A stretch of 64,000 nucleotides of DNA from Chitinophaga jiangningensis (GTDB lineage: Bacteria; Bacteroidota; Bacteroidia; Chitinophagales; Chitinophagaceae): assembly GCF_900142605.1 (NCBI RefSeq), contig NZ_FRBL01000016.1, forward strand, positions 1-64,000, read 5' to 3'. A program made the translations under genes and the position numbers. Within the stretch, counting starts at the first letter, position 1; the number at the start of each line of letters is the position of its first letter. The notes under the pieces are model-generated. The model worked only from the letters and a program-made list of their open reading frames with translations, searched no databases and was not told the DNA's origin. Below are positions 53,479 to 63,717 of the stretch, one piece after another.

Positions 53479-56400
53479 TTAGCGAATCAGGTTTATTACG
53501 CCTTTTCTTTCAGTCGCTGTACCATCCGTTAGTGTAAAGCGGCTTACATAGATGTATACACCTGATGGCAGCGCTTTACCTTTGTATGAGCCATCCCATC
53601 CCTGCTGTTGATTCATCGTTTCAAATACTTTTTCACCCCATTGGTTAAAGATGGTCAGGTGCATGGTTTTGATAATGTAGCCATACACGAGGAGCACATC
53701 GTTTTTACCATCGTTGTTTGGTGTGAAGGTGTTTGGAATGAATATGCCGTCTGGCAGTGTTTTACCGCCGGCAGGATCTGATACCTGTTCCTCACAGCCC
53801 AGTGCTTTCACGAGCAGTGTGTAGTCGGTTACCGGTTCCAGGCCGGTGAGCTCGTGGGTGAGTCCTTCAGGGCCGCTGGATGGATTTACCCAGGTGTTAC
53901 CACCGTCGGCAGATACCATGTAACCGGTGGCATAAGGCACCGCATTCCATTTGAAGTGCATGAAGTGCACACCGATAGAATCTACTGTTACCACAGGTTT
54001 AGTAAGCGGAGGTGTTACTTTCACTACACCGCGTACCCTTGCACCGCCGGAACATCCCTGGCTGCTGCTTTCTACGAACACCATGGTGTCGGTAGTGATA
54101 CCGGTAATCGTATAGCTGGTACCGGAGTGCAGCAACGTACCGCCTGCAGGCGCATCGTACCAGATGTACTGTGCGTTTGGCTGCGGATCTTTTACCTGGA
54201 AGGTAACATCGCTGCCTTCGCAGGTCATGATGGAATCCTGTACGAGCACAAATGGTTTCGGTTCAAACACCTCCACGTTTACGGTCGTATCACCGATACA
54301 GCCTTCTGCTGCTACAATGCTCAGTTTCACCTGTTTGGTACCTGGCGTTTTGAAATAGCGCGCAGTGTCCTGCCGTACTGCGGTGATGGTATCGCTGAAC
54401 TCCCATTTCCATTTGGCGATGCCTACCCCGTTGCTGGTGGTGGCGCTGCCATTGAAGGTGGCCAGGTCGTTGATACAGTTGGTGTATTGGGTGGTAATTT
54501 CTACTACCGGCGCTGGTATAACCTTCACCGTTAGTACGCTTTCGAAGGTATTGTTACAGCTTTCGAAAGCCGGGTGTGTGATGCGGATAGGCACGTAATA
54601 CATACCCGGTGTGCTGAAAATGTAGGTGGAATCCAGGACGTAGCGGTAGTAGGTTCTTCCATTTACGGAGATAGAATCCACCGGCACCGGATTTTTGGTC
54701 ACTACATCTGCATGCGGCGTGAGGTTAGGCACTTCGCTGAGCTTCCATACAATTTCATTAGGCTTCACCTGGATGAGCATAGAGAAACGGAATGGCGTTC
54801 TGGCGCAGGTATAGTCGTTAGAAGTAGCTGCCGGATTATTTACGTTAGTATAAGCATTCAGGATGTTCAGGTTTTTCACCAGCGTACCGGCGTTATAACC
54901 GTAACTTTCTACTGAACCTTCCCCGTAAATAATAGCGGTGAATGCGGAGTCGGAAGTAACCGTGCTGGGCCCTGCCGTTGCACCCCAGCGTTTCATCACT
55001 ACCGTGTATCCGGCAGCGTTAGGATGTGGATAGGTATGGTCGAATACATTAGAACCATCGATCAGCAGGGAACTTAAGCCTGCAGTCGGGATAATGACAT
55101 TAAGATAGTTTACACGGATCGACTCTTTGGTATTGCGATAGAAGCCGATATTATTGATACCTTGTTCTACCGGGCTGATATATACCATTTCAGGGTCGCC
55201 GTCCAATGTGCTGGTACTGGTACATTCCCCACTGGAAGGCATATACTGTGCTACCATGATCGGCTGATCTGCCACAATTACATCGGCAGTACCGCTCTGG
55301 TATTCGTAATACAGGTTGTTTACCAATCCGGTGAGTCGTGTTCCATTCACGGTTACTACGGTGGCCGGATCTTTTACCACTACACGGTAGATGTTGGTCA
55401 GCAGGTTGTTAGCCGCTGTATTAGCCGCCATCGGGCTGGTGAGGTATTTACGTCCCCATGCCTGCGACGGGAAGTTTTGCTGGATCATATTATCTCCACC
55501 ACCAAGGGTACCTACGCAGGACAGCCTTGTGCGGCTACTACCGGAGAATACAGCCATAGGATAACAATCTCCCGCACTGTTCTGCACAGAGCGTACATGG
55601 CTTCCTGTGAGATCATATCCTTCCAAACCGGATTTGATGGCACCGAGCACCTGGTATACCTCACCTTTCATGAGGGTAACCTTAAACGGTACGTTGGCTG
55701 GCCGGCCTTCCCGTGTAGGCGCTGACGGTGTAATTTCTACCGTTGTATTATCGTAGTGTGCCACCACGTAGAACCAGGAGAAACAGTCATCACCATAGTA
55801 CTGCCGTGTTTGCAGGGTGGCATAGTCATAGCCATATGTACCTACCGGCAGCAACATGGTAGCACCGGAGGATGCACTACCGTAAATGTGCGCATATGCT
55901 TCAATAGGCACGTCACTTTCGATGCTGATCCCACGGTCGCTGAGGCCTTCATCCATCAGGCGGGCATCAAATGCGCCCATTTTAGGGATGATCTCAGAGG
56001 TGATAGCGGTATTAGCCGGTACCTGGTATAGTCTTTCATAAGAAGTACCGTTGATACGTACGGTTACATTAGCAGCCTGGCGTGCATTGAAGTACAGCAC
56101 CATGTTCTGGCTGTTACTAGTACCAAAAAACTGGTGGTGGCCATATGCTACCCAGAACTTCGTACCCCTGTTGGAACTGTCGGATGGTTCCATGAACTGC
56201 CTGCCTGTTCCGGAGGTAAATTCCATACCGGTGAAGTAATCCATGTAATGCACGGTGCTGTCGGTGATCACATTTTTATTTGCATTCACCACGCTGAGGG
56301 AGTCTGTCCACCATGCTTTGGCGGTATCTGTCATCGCCAGCTTAATGTTCTTCTGGCTCTTGATAAAGCCCTGCCAGGAGTCCACATAGAACTGGTTGAT

Positions 56401-59400
56401 CAGGAAATCATAGTTCGTAGCGTTTGGTGTAGCATCTACATCTGTATAAAAATACATGTAGGCACTATCCTTTGCATTAGGCGGTTTCACGCCGGAGTAC
56501 CTGCGTATAGTCAGGTCCGTTGGTATGTTCACGCCTGGTTTCCAGGTGATTTTAGCAACGGTATCCGTACCAAACATCCAGGTTTGAGTAGTACCTGGCG
56601 CCGGTGCAGCCGGTGTGGCTGGCAGCACCGGAGGTATTACCTGCGGCACAAATTCGTAGGCACCCATATCCGGCACCCCTTCTGTAAGAACACCTGGGCG
56701 CGGGTTACCATTGATATCGGTTGTATTATCCGGCCCCTGTACGCCACGGCCATGGATGGCCCATACTTCCGGATTGTTTACATCCGGGCGCAGATCAGTT
56801 TTGCTGATAAACGCCGGCTTGTACACGATGCCGCTCAGCTCCTGCATCCTTGCCGTCTGGAAGGCTGGCAGGGTGGCGTAGTCCGCCGCAGGGGTGTTGT
56901 TGCGGATCAGCACCGGACCGTTGGTGTAAAGGTTGTTGTAGTCCGCAATGATGTAATCGCTGTTGTTGTAGTACACAGCGCGACCACTACTATCATGTGC
57001 GAAGATGTTATTTTTCACCTTCAGGTTACCATCGCTGGCATAGCCAAGGAAGTAGGCAGCGTAGTTGTCGGTAGCACTGCGGGAACTATTGAGGACGGAA
57101 TTATTGTAGATATTGGTGTTATCGCAACCATCGCTGTAGAGGCCATAGGAGCTTGCTCCCAGCGTCTGTATATTGATCACGTTATTGGAGATATTACACT
57201 GGTCTCCTTCATCGGCCAGTAAACCAGTGATATCACCGGTATTTCCGCGCATCGTGATCTTATTGGCGGTAACATCTCCCTTACCTATAAAAATATCAGG
57301 ACCAAAGAGATAGATGCCGTATACACGGGTAGCAATACCTGAAACATTGATGTTATTTCGGGCCAGTACCAGTGTGGAATCGGTATAGTAGTTATAGATA
57401 CCATAACCGTTTGTACCCATGGCGTTGCCGGCAAATTCCACGGTGTTTTCCGCTACTACAGTATGGTAAGTATAAGCGGTATAGATACCATAGTCGTGAC
57501 TGTTCTTCACGGTATTTTTTTCAACACGCAGGAATGGTCCCTGGTTGGTGGAAGTATTGAGCCAGTGTATACCGGAAGATCCGTTGGTGATGGTATTACT
57601 AACGAGGGTGTTATGTGCCCCGTACACGCCATCTCCAAAAATACCTGCTTTGGCATTGGTGGTATTATTGGCTACCGGCAGGTCGATGACCATATTGGCC
57701 AGGCTATCATAAGAAGCAGCTTTGGTAAATACAATCCCACGACTAAACGAATCGCTCAGCGGTTTTATGGTAATATTTTTCCAGGTGATATAGCTGGACG
57801 AATCCAGTAACACCCCATAGTTTTGTGCGGCAGTACCGGCAGCGGAAAGCGTCACGGTAGCAGCATTATAAGCTTTGCTGGTAAACGTTACGCGGCTGGT
57901 ATCCGTAGCACCCGGCACCCTGCGGATGACTACCTGTTCATTATAAACCCCAGGTACTGCTTCGAAGGTAACGGCGCCGGCTATACCACATTCCAGTTTC
58001 TGCGCTGCTGCAGTAAACGACTGGAAGTTAGTGGTGCTGGCAGGTTGCGAAGGATCGATGGAATATACTCCTTTCAGCAACGGATCATTCATGTTAGCCA
58101 TCACCACGCTGGAATAAGCGGTATCAGTGCCTCCGCAAATGATCATGCAACGGAAATATTTCTTGGTGGTGAGCTCTGTAGACGCCAGTGTAACGTATTG
58201 TTTTGGCCCGATGGAATCCCAGGGCCCTGCAGCACTGATAGAGCGGTACCATTGGTACACCTGCTTACCACCTGTGCTGTTACCTGTTACGTTAAGGCTC
58301 AAACGGTTGCCCATACACAAAGGCGTATTGGGAGTAACTACCGCAGTGCCACCTACCACAGGGGTAATACAATCCGGCAGACTCACCTCGAAGGCGCCCA
58401 TATCCGGTGATGTAGTACTTCTGTTAACGCCGCGTATATCGGCTGTTACGCCAACAGGTTTACCGCCATTGTCCATCGGAGATATCACCGGCTCAAAGTT
58501 ACCATTGGCAGGATCCGCGAACACAGGGTCAATGTCAATAGAGTTACTATCCAGTTTAACAGCTGCACGCCAATTATTCAGCGTTGGGTATCCACTACCG
58601 GAATAACCGATATTTGCGGTACCTGCGCTTTTCACATAAATCAGGTTATAATCTGATTTTACCACATTCACTGTACTGAAATACAGGCCATGACGAGTTC
58701 CTGTACCGGCCCTTGATATTTTGAAAATATTATTTTCTACCAATACATCGTTGACAGCACCGGTATGATAAAATCCATAAATCGTAGAAGTAGTTGCTGC
58801 ATTATCATCGTATACAACGGTATTATGCTGCCATTGTACAAACGGAGAATTGCTGCTGTACAATCCGTAACCTGTACCACCGGTATTGCGATAGATCAGA
58901 TTATTAATCACTTTTACAGGAACTGCGGCAGTACCATCTGTATAATATATGCGTATACCATAGGATGTAGAAGTACTGGTACCCGGGCCCGCAAACAGAT
59001 CGTGCACACGGTTATTACTCACCACCACGGTGCCGGTTGAATTTTCAACAGAAATAGCTTCAGCCGTCGTACTGTTGGTGCGTGCAGGCCTGCTCAGGTC
59101 ATTTTTATCAATCAGCACGCTGTTGTTGTTATTCACCAGGATACCATTGGAATACCAGTCGTTCACTTTGTTACCGGTGATGATATTATTGTTGCTCATG
59201 GCAGTACCATCACCATACACCACGATGGCATAGTAACCACCGGTCACGGTGTTATTCACTATTTTGATACCATCACTTTTTGCGTTGGTAGTGCCGGTAG
59301 GACTGGTTTCTGAACCACTCACCACAATACCGCAATAGTTACTGCTGGTAGCAGCAATATCCGTCAGGATGGTACAGCGGCTGATGGTAATGCTGTCCGC

Positions 59401-62385
59401 ATTATTATACAGCTGAATACCATATCCATAGGTAGTTCCGCGGGCATCCACGATGAGGCTGTCGAAGGTAACGTGATCGATTCCACGTAGTTTGATGGTG
59501 GCCCTGTCCTCACTGGTTTGTCCGGTAAAGGAGATAGTATTGCCGTTACCGTTAAACGTGATCGTGCTGGTAGCAGATACGCCCGGAATAGAATCCAGGA
59601 TCAGCTGTTCTGCATAAGGACCGGTGCCGGGTACTACATCAAATACCACAGACCCGGTGATACCGCATGCCATGGCTTCCTTAGCAGCGTTGAAGCTGAT
59701 GAAGTTACTGGTGCTGGCAGGCTGCGATTTATCGATAAAGTAATGACCTGCAGCAAGGGCAGGATTCACGGTTACCAATACCGGTGTAGAATACGCGGTG
59801 TTACCGGAGCAGGTAACTGCCGCGCGGAACCAGGTGGTAGCCGTCATGGTTACAATTGTATCCGGATTAGTAAGGGCAGCACCCACATTGGTAAATGGCC
59901 CCGCAGCATCCGTGGCAGTTTGCCATTGGTAAGTCTGGGTATCGCCAATGGTATGGCCTTGTAATGAGAGCGACACCTTATTATTTACGCATACCGGAGT
60001 TTTATCTACCACGGCTTTACCAGGCGTTGGCGGCATAGCACAGGGTGGCGGTGTAAACTCAAATGCGCCAATATCAGGTGTGGTAGCGCTGCGTGGTACA
60101 TCCATGATATCCACTGTTACCAGCGATAGCGGCGTACCCATATTATTGATGGAAGCATTGTTTGGTGTAAAGTCTCCATTCTGTATATCCCTGAACATAG
60201 GATTGGTCACATAGGAGCTGGTATCCATGCCAGAGGCGGTCTGCCAGTCGAGCAGCAGTGATTTTGCAGCCCCCCAGTAACCTACATAGTTATTCCCATC
60301 GGTGGCACCATTGTAATAGATGTTGTTATTACCGGTAGCAAGACTGGTAGTAGTATTAAAGTAGATACCATACTTGTTACCTCCCCCGCTCCTGGTAACA
60401 GATACGAGGTTGTTGAAAAACTGGTTACCATCTGATTTGGTACCTGTGTAAATACCGAAATGGTTATACGTAGTGGTAGCGGTAGAAGCGCCGTCAATTG
60501 AAATGGTATTGTGGTAATACCAGTTGTTGTGCGCATCGCTGATGTAAATACCGTATGCACTTCCTGTACCACTGAATTTATAAATCAGGTTATTGGAGAT
60601 GGTATTTTCCAGTCCGGCATAGGTATCCAGGTTGGTAAAATATATACCATATGCGGATGAGGTGCTGGTAGGATTGGCTCCAAAAGGATTGCTGATCCTG
60701 TTGGACGTAATCAAACAGCGTGTATTCATACCCGTGGCATAGATACCGTAAAACGTAGTAGTGACGCGGCGTACTGGTCTACTGATGATATTATCCTCCA
60801 CAGTAAGCAGAGAGTTGCCATTGAAATAAATACCATATTGATAAAAATCCTGGAGCTTATTGTTTTTTATGTTAATGCCGAGGTTGGGAATAGTAGCACC
60901 GCCCATGGAGGTGATGCTGTAATATCCGCCAAAGATGGTGTTATTAATGATGTTCAGGCTATCGACAGAATTATCGCCGGTAGTGGTGGCAGATGTATTA
61001 GAAGTGGAGAGCACGATACCTGCGTAGTTAGAAGCAGTACCGGCAGTATCCAGCACCAGCGTACAGCCGTTGATGGTATTGTTATCTGCATTATTTTGAA
61101 GATGGAAGCCCCATCCGTAGGTGGTGCCTGTACCAATGATGGTTTTCAGTACCAGGTCTTTGAAAGTAAAATAGTCTGCATTATCCAGTTTTATGATGGC
61201 ACGGCTGGCTGAAGTACAGGCAAACGCCAGTGTATCACTGCCATGACCGTAAAAGGTGATCGTATTAGTAGCAGAAGCGCCGGGAACAGGTGTGAACAAC
61301 AGCTGTTCGTTGTAGGTACCGCTTCCGGCAATCACTTCAAATCTAACAGGGCCGTTGATACCACATTTAATGTAGTTGTAGGCATCGTTGAAGGATTGGA
61401 AGTTACGTCCACCGGCGGGTGCGTTTTTGTTGATGGTATAATCGCCCATTACCTGTGTTGGGGTGCTTACCTGCACTGCGGTGGAGGTAGCGCTGAGACC
61501 GGAGGCATCGCAGGTTACCACACAGCGGTAGCTGCTGGTTACTGCTTGCGTGGTGTTGATGGTGGATAGCGTATCATTGGACATATTCGTCCAGTTGGTA
61601 CCGTCCGTAGAACTTTGCCATTGGTATTTGATACCGGTAGCTACCGTACTACCGCTCACGCTAAGACTAAAGCCGGTGGCTCCACAGGTGCTGGAAACAC
61701 TGGCAGTGGCGGTACCTGCGGCAGGTGCGCCGGTACATGACGCAGCTGGCGTCCAGGAGAAGGTCACATCCGGCCGGGTAGTCATCGTACCGTTATTGGT
61801 GGTAGTAGCGGTGGCACATACATTCTCCTCGTTATCTGCCCGGTAAGTATGGTTCGCATTGAATGGCAGGCCGGTGGTCCATCCCACTACAGGGTTGTTT
61901 GTGTAAGTAGTACCAGGAGATAATACACTCTCACCGTTACATATTTCCAGTACTACGTTATCCGTACCGTTCCAGAAAAAACCGGATGGAAACGTGAAGT
62001 TATTCCAACCGGCTACAGGCGTGTAATCCGCGCCGGCGCGGCCCGTAAACGTGGTAGGCAGCCAGGAGGCATTGCTCAGTGTGGCCACACTGGTAGTTCC
62101 CATCTTTATGGAATAACCTTCGATGAGGCCGGCCGTTCCCATGGATATCACGAAGAACTTGACCCCACTGATATATCCAGCCTGCATTCCGGCAGCCTGT
62201 AGTTCCGAAGCCAGGAACAGGTACTGTGCTTTAGAGCCTTCATATCGGTCCTGCAAGGGACAGGGATACGTAGTAGCAGTATTACCCGTAGTGTTGTTCC
62301 CTATACGGATATCTACCTGCGCCGATAACCGGGGGGCTACCAGCAGCAGGAAGATGCTAAGGAGAGTTAAAGTAAATTTTTTCAT
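53479..62385 (-). CDS. Giant T9SS type B surface protein with three Ig/beta-helix modules
   Basis: About 2968 residues from the ATG at 62385 (signal MKKFTLTLLSIFLLLVAP); a TTG at 62409 would add eight. Layout (numbering from 62409): N-terminal beta-domain 32-222; three tandem modules at about 223-788, 789-1343 and 1344-1914, each an Ig-like domain with a YQWQ/YQWY core, a segment with SFNxA and CGI, and a right-handed beta-helix closing with a PDMGAFEF-like motif; a linker with fibronectin-like character; an IgGFc-binding-like module about 2080-2620 paralogous to the downstream protein; a PKD-like domain 2640-2717; an Ig-like domain 2720-2800; a fibronectin III domain 2804-2885; and a type B sorting domain 2890-2976 (TFTPNNDGKNDVLLVYG, IFNQWGEKVFE, GWDGSYKGK). 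It is a cell-surface adhesin or glycan-binding protein by architecture; its ligand is unknown. Confidence 0.9.
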   Translation of the reverse strand: MKKFTLTLLSIFLLLVAPRLSAQVDIRIGNNTTGNTATTYPCPLQDRYEGSKAQYLFLASELQAAGMQAGYISGVKFFVISMGTAGLIEGYSIKMGTTSVATLSNASWLPTTFTGRAGADYTPVAGWNNFTFPSGFFWNGTDNVVLEICNGESVLSPGTTYTNNPVVGWTTGLPFNANHTYRADNEENVCATATTTNNGTMTTRPDVTFSWTPAASCTGAPAAGTATASVSSTCGATGFSLSVSGSTVATGIKYQWQSSTDGTNWTNMSNDTLSTINTTQAVTSSYRCVVTCDASGLSATSTAVQVSTPTQVMGDYTINKNAPAGGRNFQSFNDAYNYIKCGINGPVRFEVIAGSGTYNEQLLFTPVPGASATNTITFYGHGSDTLAFACTSASRAIIKLDNADYFTFKDLVLKTIIGTGTTYGWGFHLQNNADNNTINGCTLVLDTAGTASNYAGIVLSTSNTSATTTGDNSVDSLNIINNTIFGGYYSITSMGGATIPNLGINIKNNKLQDFYQYGIYFNGNSLLTVEDNIISRPVRRVTTTFYGIYATGMNTRCLITSNRISNPFGANPTSTSSAYGIYFTNLDTYAGLENTISNNLIYKFSGTGSAYGIYISDAHNNWYYHNTISIDGASTATTTYNHFGIYTGTKSDGNQFFNNLVSVTRSGGGNKYGIYFNTTTSLATGNNNIYYNGATDGNNYVGYWGAAKSLLLDWQTASGMDTSSYVTNPMFRDIQNGDFTPNNASINNMGTPLSLVTVDIMDVPRSATTPDIGAFEFTPPPCAMPPTPGKAVVDKTPVCVNNKVSLSLQGHTIGDTQTYQWQTATDAAGPFTNVGAALTNPDTIVTMTATTWFRAAVTCSGNTAYSTPVLVTVNPALAAGHYFIDKSQPASTSNFISFNAAKEAMACGITGSVVFDVVPGTGPYAEQLILDSIPGVSATSTITFNGNGNTISFTGQTSEDRATIKLRGIDHVTFDSLIVDARGTTYGYGIQLYNNADSITISRCTILTDIAATSSNYCGIVVSGSETSPTGTTNAKSDGIKIVNNTVTGGYYAIVVYGDGTAMSNNNIITGNKVNDWYSNGILVNNNNSVLIDKNDLSRPARTNSTTAEAISVENSTGTVVVSNNRVHDLFAGPGTSTSTSYGIRIYYTDGTAAVPVKVINNLIYRNTGGTGYGLYSSNSPFVQWQHNTVVYDDNAATTSTIYGFYHTGAVNDVLVENNIFKISRAGTGTRHGLYFSTVNVVKSDYNLIYVKSAGTANIGYSGSGYPTLNNWRAAVKLDSNSIDIDPVFADPANGNFEPVISPMDNGGKPVGVTADIRGVNRSTTSPDMGAFEVSLPDCITPVVGGTAVVTPNTPLCMGNRLSLNVTGNSTGGKQVYQWYRSISAAGPWDSIGPKQYVTLASTELTTKKYFRCMIICGGTDTAYSSVVMANMNDPLLKGVYSIDPSQPASTTNFQSFTAAAQKLECGIAGAVTFEAVPGVYNEQVVIRRVPGATDTSRVTFTSKAYNAATVTLSAAGTAAQNYGVLLDSSSYITWKNITIKPLSDSFSRGIVFTKAASYDSLANMVIDLPVANNTTNAKAGIFGDGVYGAHNTLVSNTITNGSSGIHWLNTSTNQGPFLRVEKNTVKNSHDYGIYTAYTYHTVVAENTVEFAGNAMGTNGYGIYNYYTDSTLVLARNNINVSGIATRVYGIYLFGPDIFIGKGDVTANKITMRGNTGDITGLLADEGDQCNISNNVINIQTLGASSYGLYSDGCDNTNIYNNSVLNSSRSATDNYAAYFLGYASDGNLKVKNNIFAHDSSGRAVYYNNSDYIIADYNNLYTNGPVLIRNNTPAADYATLPAFQTARMQELSGIVYKPAFISKTDLRPDVNNPEVWAIHGRGVQGPDNTTDINGNPRPGVLTEGVPDMGAYEFVPQVIPPVLPATPAAPAPGTTQTWMFGTDTVAKITWKPGVNIPTDLTIRRYSGVKPPNAKDSAYMYFYTDVDATPNATNYDFLINQFYVDSWQGFIKSQKNIKLAMTDTAKAWWTDSLSVVNANKNVITDSTVHYMDYFTGMEFTSGTGRQFMEPSDSSNRGTKFWVAYGHHQFFGTSNSQNMVLYFNARQAANVTVRINGTSYERLYQVPANTAITSEIIPKMGAFDARLMDEGLSDRGISIESDVPIEAYAHIYGSASSGATMLLPVGTYGYDYATLQTRQYYGDDCFSWFYVVAHYDNTTVEITPSAPTREGRPANVPFKVTLMKGEVYQVLGAIKSGLEGYDLTGSHVRSVQNSAGDCYPMAVFSGSSRTRLSCVGTLGGGDNMIQQNFPSQAWGRKYLTSPMAANTAANNLLTNIYRVVVKDPATVVTVNGTRLTGLVNNLYYEYQSGTADVIVADQPIMVAQYMPSSGECTSTSTLDGDPEMVYISPVEQGINNIGFYRNTKESIRVNYLNVIIPTAGLSSLLIDGSNVFDHTYPHPNAAGYTVVMKRWGATAGPSTVTSDSAFTAIIYGEGSVESYGYNAGTLVKNLNILNAYTNVNNPAATSNDYTCARTPFRFSMLIQVKPNEIVWKLSEVPNLTPHADVVTKNPVPVDSISVNGRTYYRYVLDSTYIFSTPGMYYVPIRITHPAFESCNNTFESVLTVKVIPAPVVEITTQYTNCINDLATFNGSATTSNGVGIAKWKWEFSDTITAVRQDTARYFKTPGTKQVKLSIVAAEGCIGDTTVNVEVFEPKPFVLVQDSIMTCEGSDVTFQVKDPQPNAQYIWYDAPAGGTLLHSGTSYTITGITTDTMVFVESSSQGCSGGARVRGVVKVTPPLTKPVVTVDSIGVHFMHFKWNAVPYATGYMVSADGGNTWVNPSSGPEGLTHELTGLEPVTDYTLLVKALGCEEQVSDPAGGKTLPDGIFIPNTFTPNNDGKNDVLLVYGYIIKTMHLTIFNQWGEKVFETMNQQQGWDGSYKGKALPSGVYIYVSRFTLTDGTATERKGVINLIR

Positions 62386-62414
62386 TTCAGTTTGTTTGGG
62401 AATTCGCAATACAA

Positions 62415-63707
62415 TTATCTGTACCAGGCTATCCAGGATTTACCTGTGGTAGCGCTGACCATGAAATAGATTTTTTCAGCAAACTTTACCAGGTAGTAGC
62501 CGCCCGGATCTGCAAACTTGGTGATGGTGCTGGCTACCGGCGTAAAAGGACTGGGGCGAGTTCCCAACTCACCATACACGGAGAAGTAGAGGAATCCGTT
62601 TGAGTCGAACCGCGGAGGACCATCAAAGCCCACCCCATAAGAATAGGTTAAGCCGGTGCCGGCAGCATTTACCACGATCCACGGCAGCAGATCAATACCC
62701 TCCTCATACTGCGGCCAGTAGCCGAAGGAGTAGAAGCGGGAAGTACTGCGTACCTTATAGGCATCCTCTACCCCATTGATATGCCAGCCGTTAAAAGTTT
62801 GCCAGTAGTCGCCCCCTTCCAGCGCTTCGTTGTACCATTTCCGTGGTGCGGCAGTATCTACCTGTAACGGCAGTACGGTTTCTGCAATCGTGGCGGACTT
62901 ACCGTCTATATTGCAGCTGATGGTACCATTGTTCCAGGTGGCGCCGTCCAGTTTGGTGAAAGGCAGCTTCACTGTGTCGGAATAAGGATTGGCGAGGCCG
63001 ATGCCGGTAGTGGTGTAGTAATAGTTGCTGGTAAATATTTTGTACTTACCTGCTTCCTGCCAGCCGATCAGCATACGGTGGCTGGCTACATCTACCTGGA
63101 GGTCGCATTTAGTTTCGCTGGAGGATAAGCGTGCAAAGAAGGTTTGCAGGGAACCGATTTGATCAAAGGTGCGCTGCACCTGCTGGGAGTAATGTGCGTC
63201 CTGATCCGCGCGGGTCGCCTTTACCATGTAGGCGGTGGTGTGATTGAAGCGGCCGCGCAGTTTCACGGTATCACCATACACGCCATCAAAGGCAAATTCA
63301 AAATCGGATTGCAGTCCGGCTCCATCTACCCCACCATTTACGCTACCATCCGGGTCACTCAGCTCGTGGAGGTAAGAGTAGGTATCAAACAACAGGCTGG
63401 GTTGCTGCAACGCTTTTAAGCGCCAGCTGCTCTCCTGCATCTGGTTGCTGCTTTCCAGGGAAAGGTCCGCAAACATCTGCACGCGGTTACTGTCGGTAAA
63501 CTTCATGTAGAAATTATAGGCACCGCCCTGTAACGGGAATACCAGCGTATTCCAGCCGAATTCCGCGCTCATGAGAATGCGCTGATAGTTGTCCAGTGAG
63601 TCTTTGAGCCGCTTGTCGATCGACTCCGTAAACACCGGCTCCATTTCTTTCTTACAGGCAGAGAGGGCTATCATTCCTATCAACAGGCTGTATATAATTT
63701 TTTTCAT
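62415..63707 (-). CDS. DUF4302-family lipoprotein
   Basis: A 430-residue lipoprotein: signal with lipobox ALSAC (Cys near residue 18), then the DUF4302 N-terminus (RLKDSLDNYQRILMSAEFGWNTLVFPLQGG and GAYNFYMKF), LYHE-like LYLHELSDPDG and a beta-rich remainder. DUF4302 proteins are encoded with SusC/SusD pairs and zinc metallohydrolase lipoproteins, and probably help substrate binding at the outer membrane. The next gene upstream here is that metallohydrolase (10 bp gap), and the giant T9SS gene follows within 30 bp. Confidence 0.9.
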   Translation of the reverse strand: MKKIIYSLLIGMIALSACKKEMEPVFTESIDKRLKDSLDNYQRILMSAEFGWNTLVFPLQGGAYNFYMKFTDSNRVQMFADLSLESSNQMQESSWRLKALQQPSLLFDTYSYLHELSDPDGSVNGGVDGAGLQSDFEFAFDGVYGDTVKLRGRFNHTTAYMVKATRADQDAHYSQQVQRTFDQIGSLQTFFARLSSSETKCDLQVDVASHRMLIGWQEAGKYKIFTSNYYYTTTGIGLANPYSDTVKLPFTKLDGATWNNGTISCNIDGKSATIAETVLPLQVDTAAPRKWYNEALEGGDYWQTFNGWHINGVEDAYKVRSTSRFYSFGYWPQYEEGIDLLPWIVVNAAGTGLTYSYGVGFDGPPRFDSNGFLYFSVYGELGTRPSPFTPVASTITKFADPGGYYLVKFAEKIYFMVSATTGKSWIAWYR

Positions 63708-63717
63708 CTGCTGCGAT

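Noticed and set aside
56134..57222. A 362-codon open frame on the plus strand opposite the giant gene
   Set aside because: It is antisense to a continuous repeat-domain protein; its length follows from the codon bias of the true strand.
56670..61745. Periodic repeats suggestive of a CRISPR array or minisatellite
   Set aside because: The repeats are protein modules of about 560 residues with diverged sequence, not short identical repeats with spacers.
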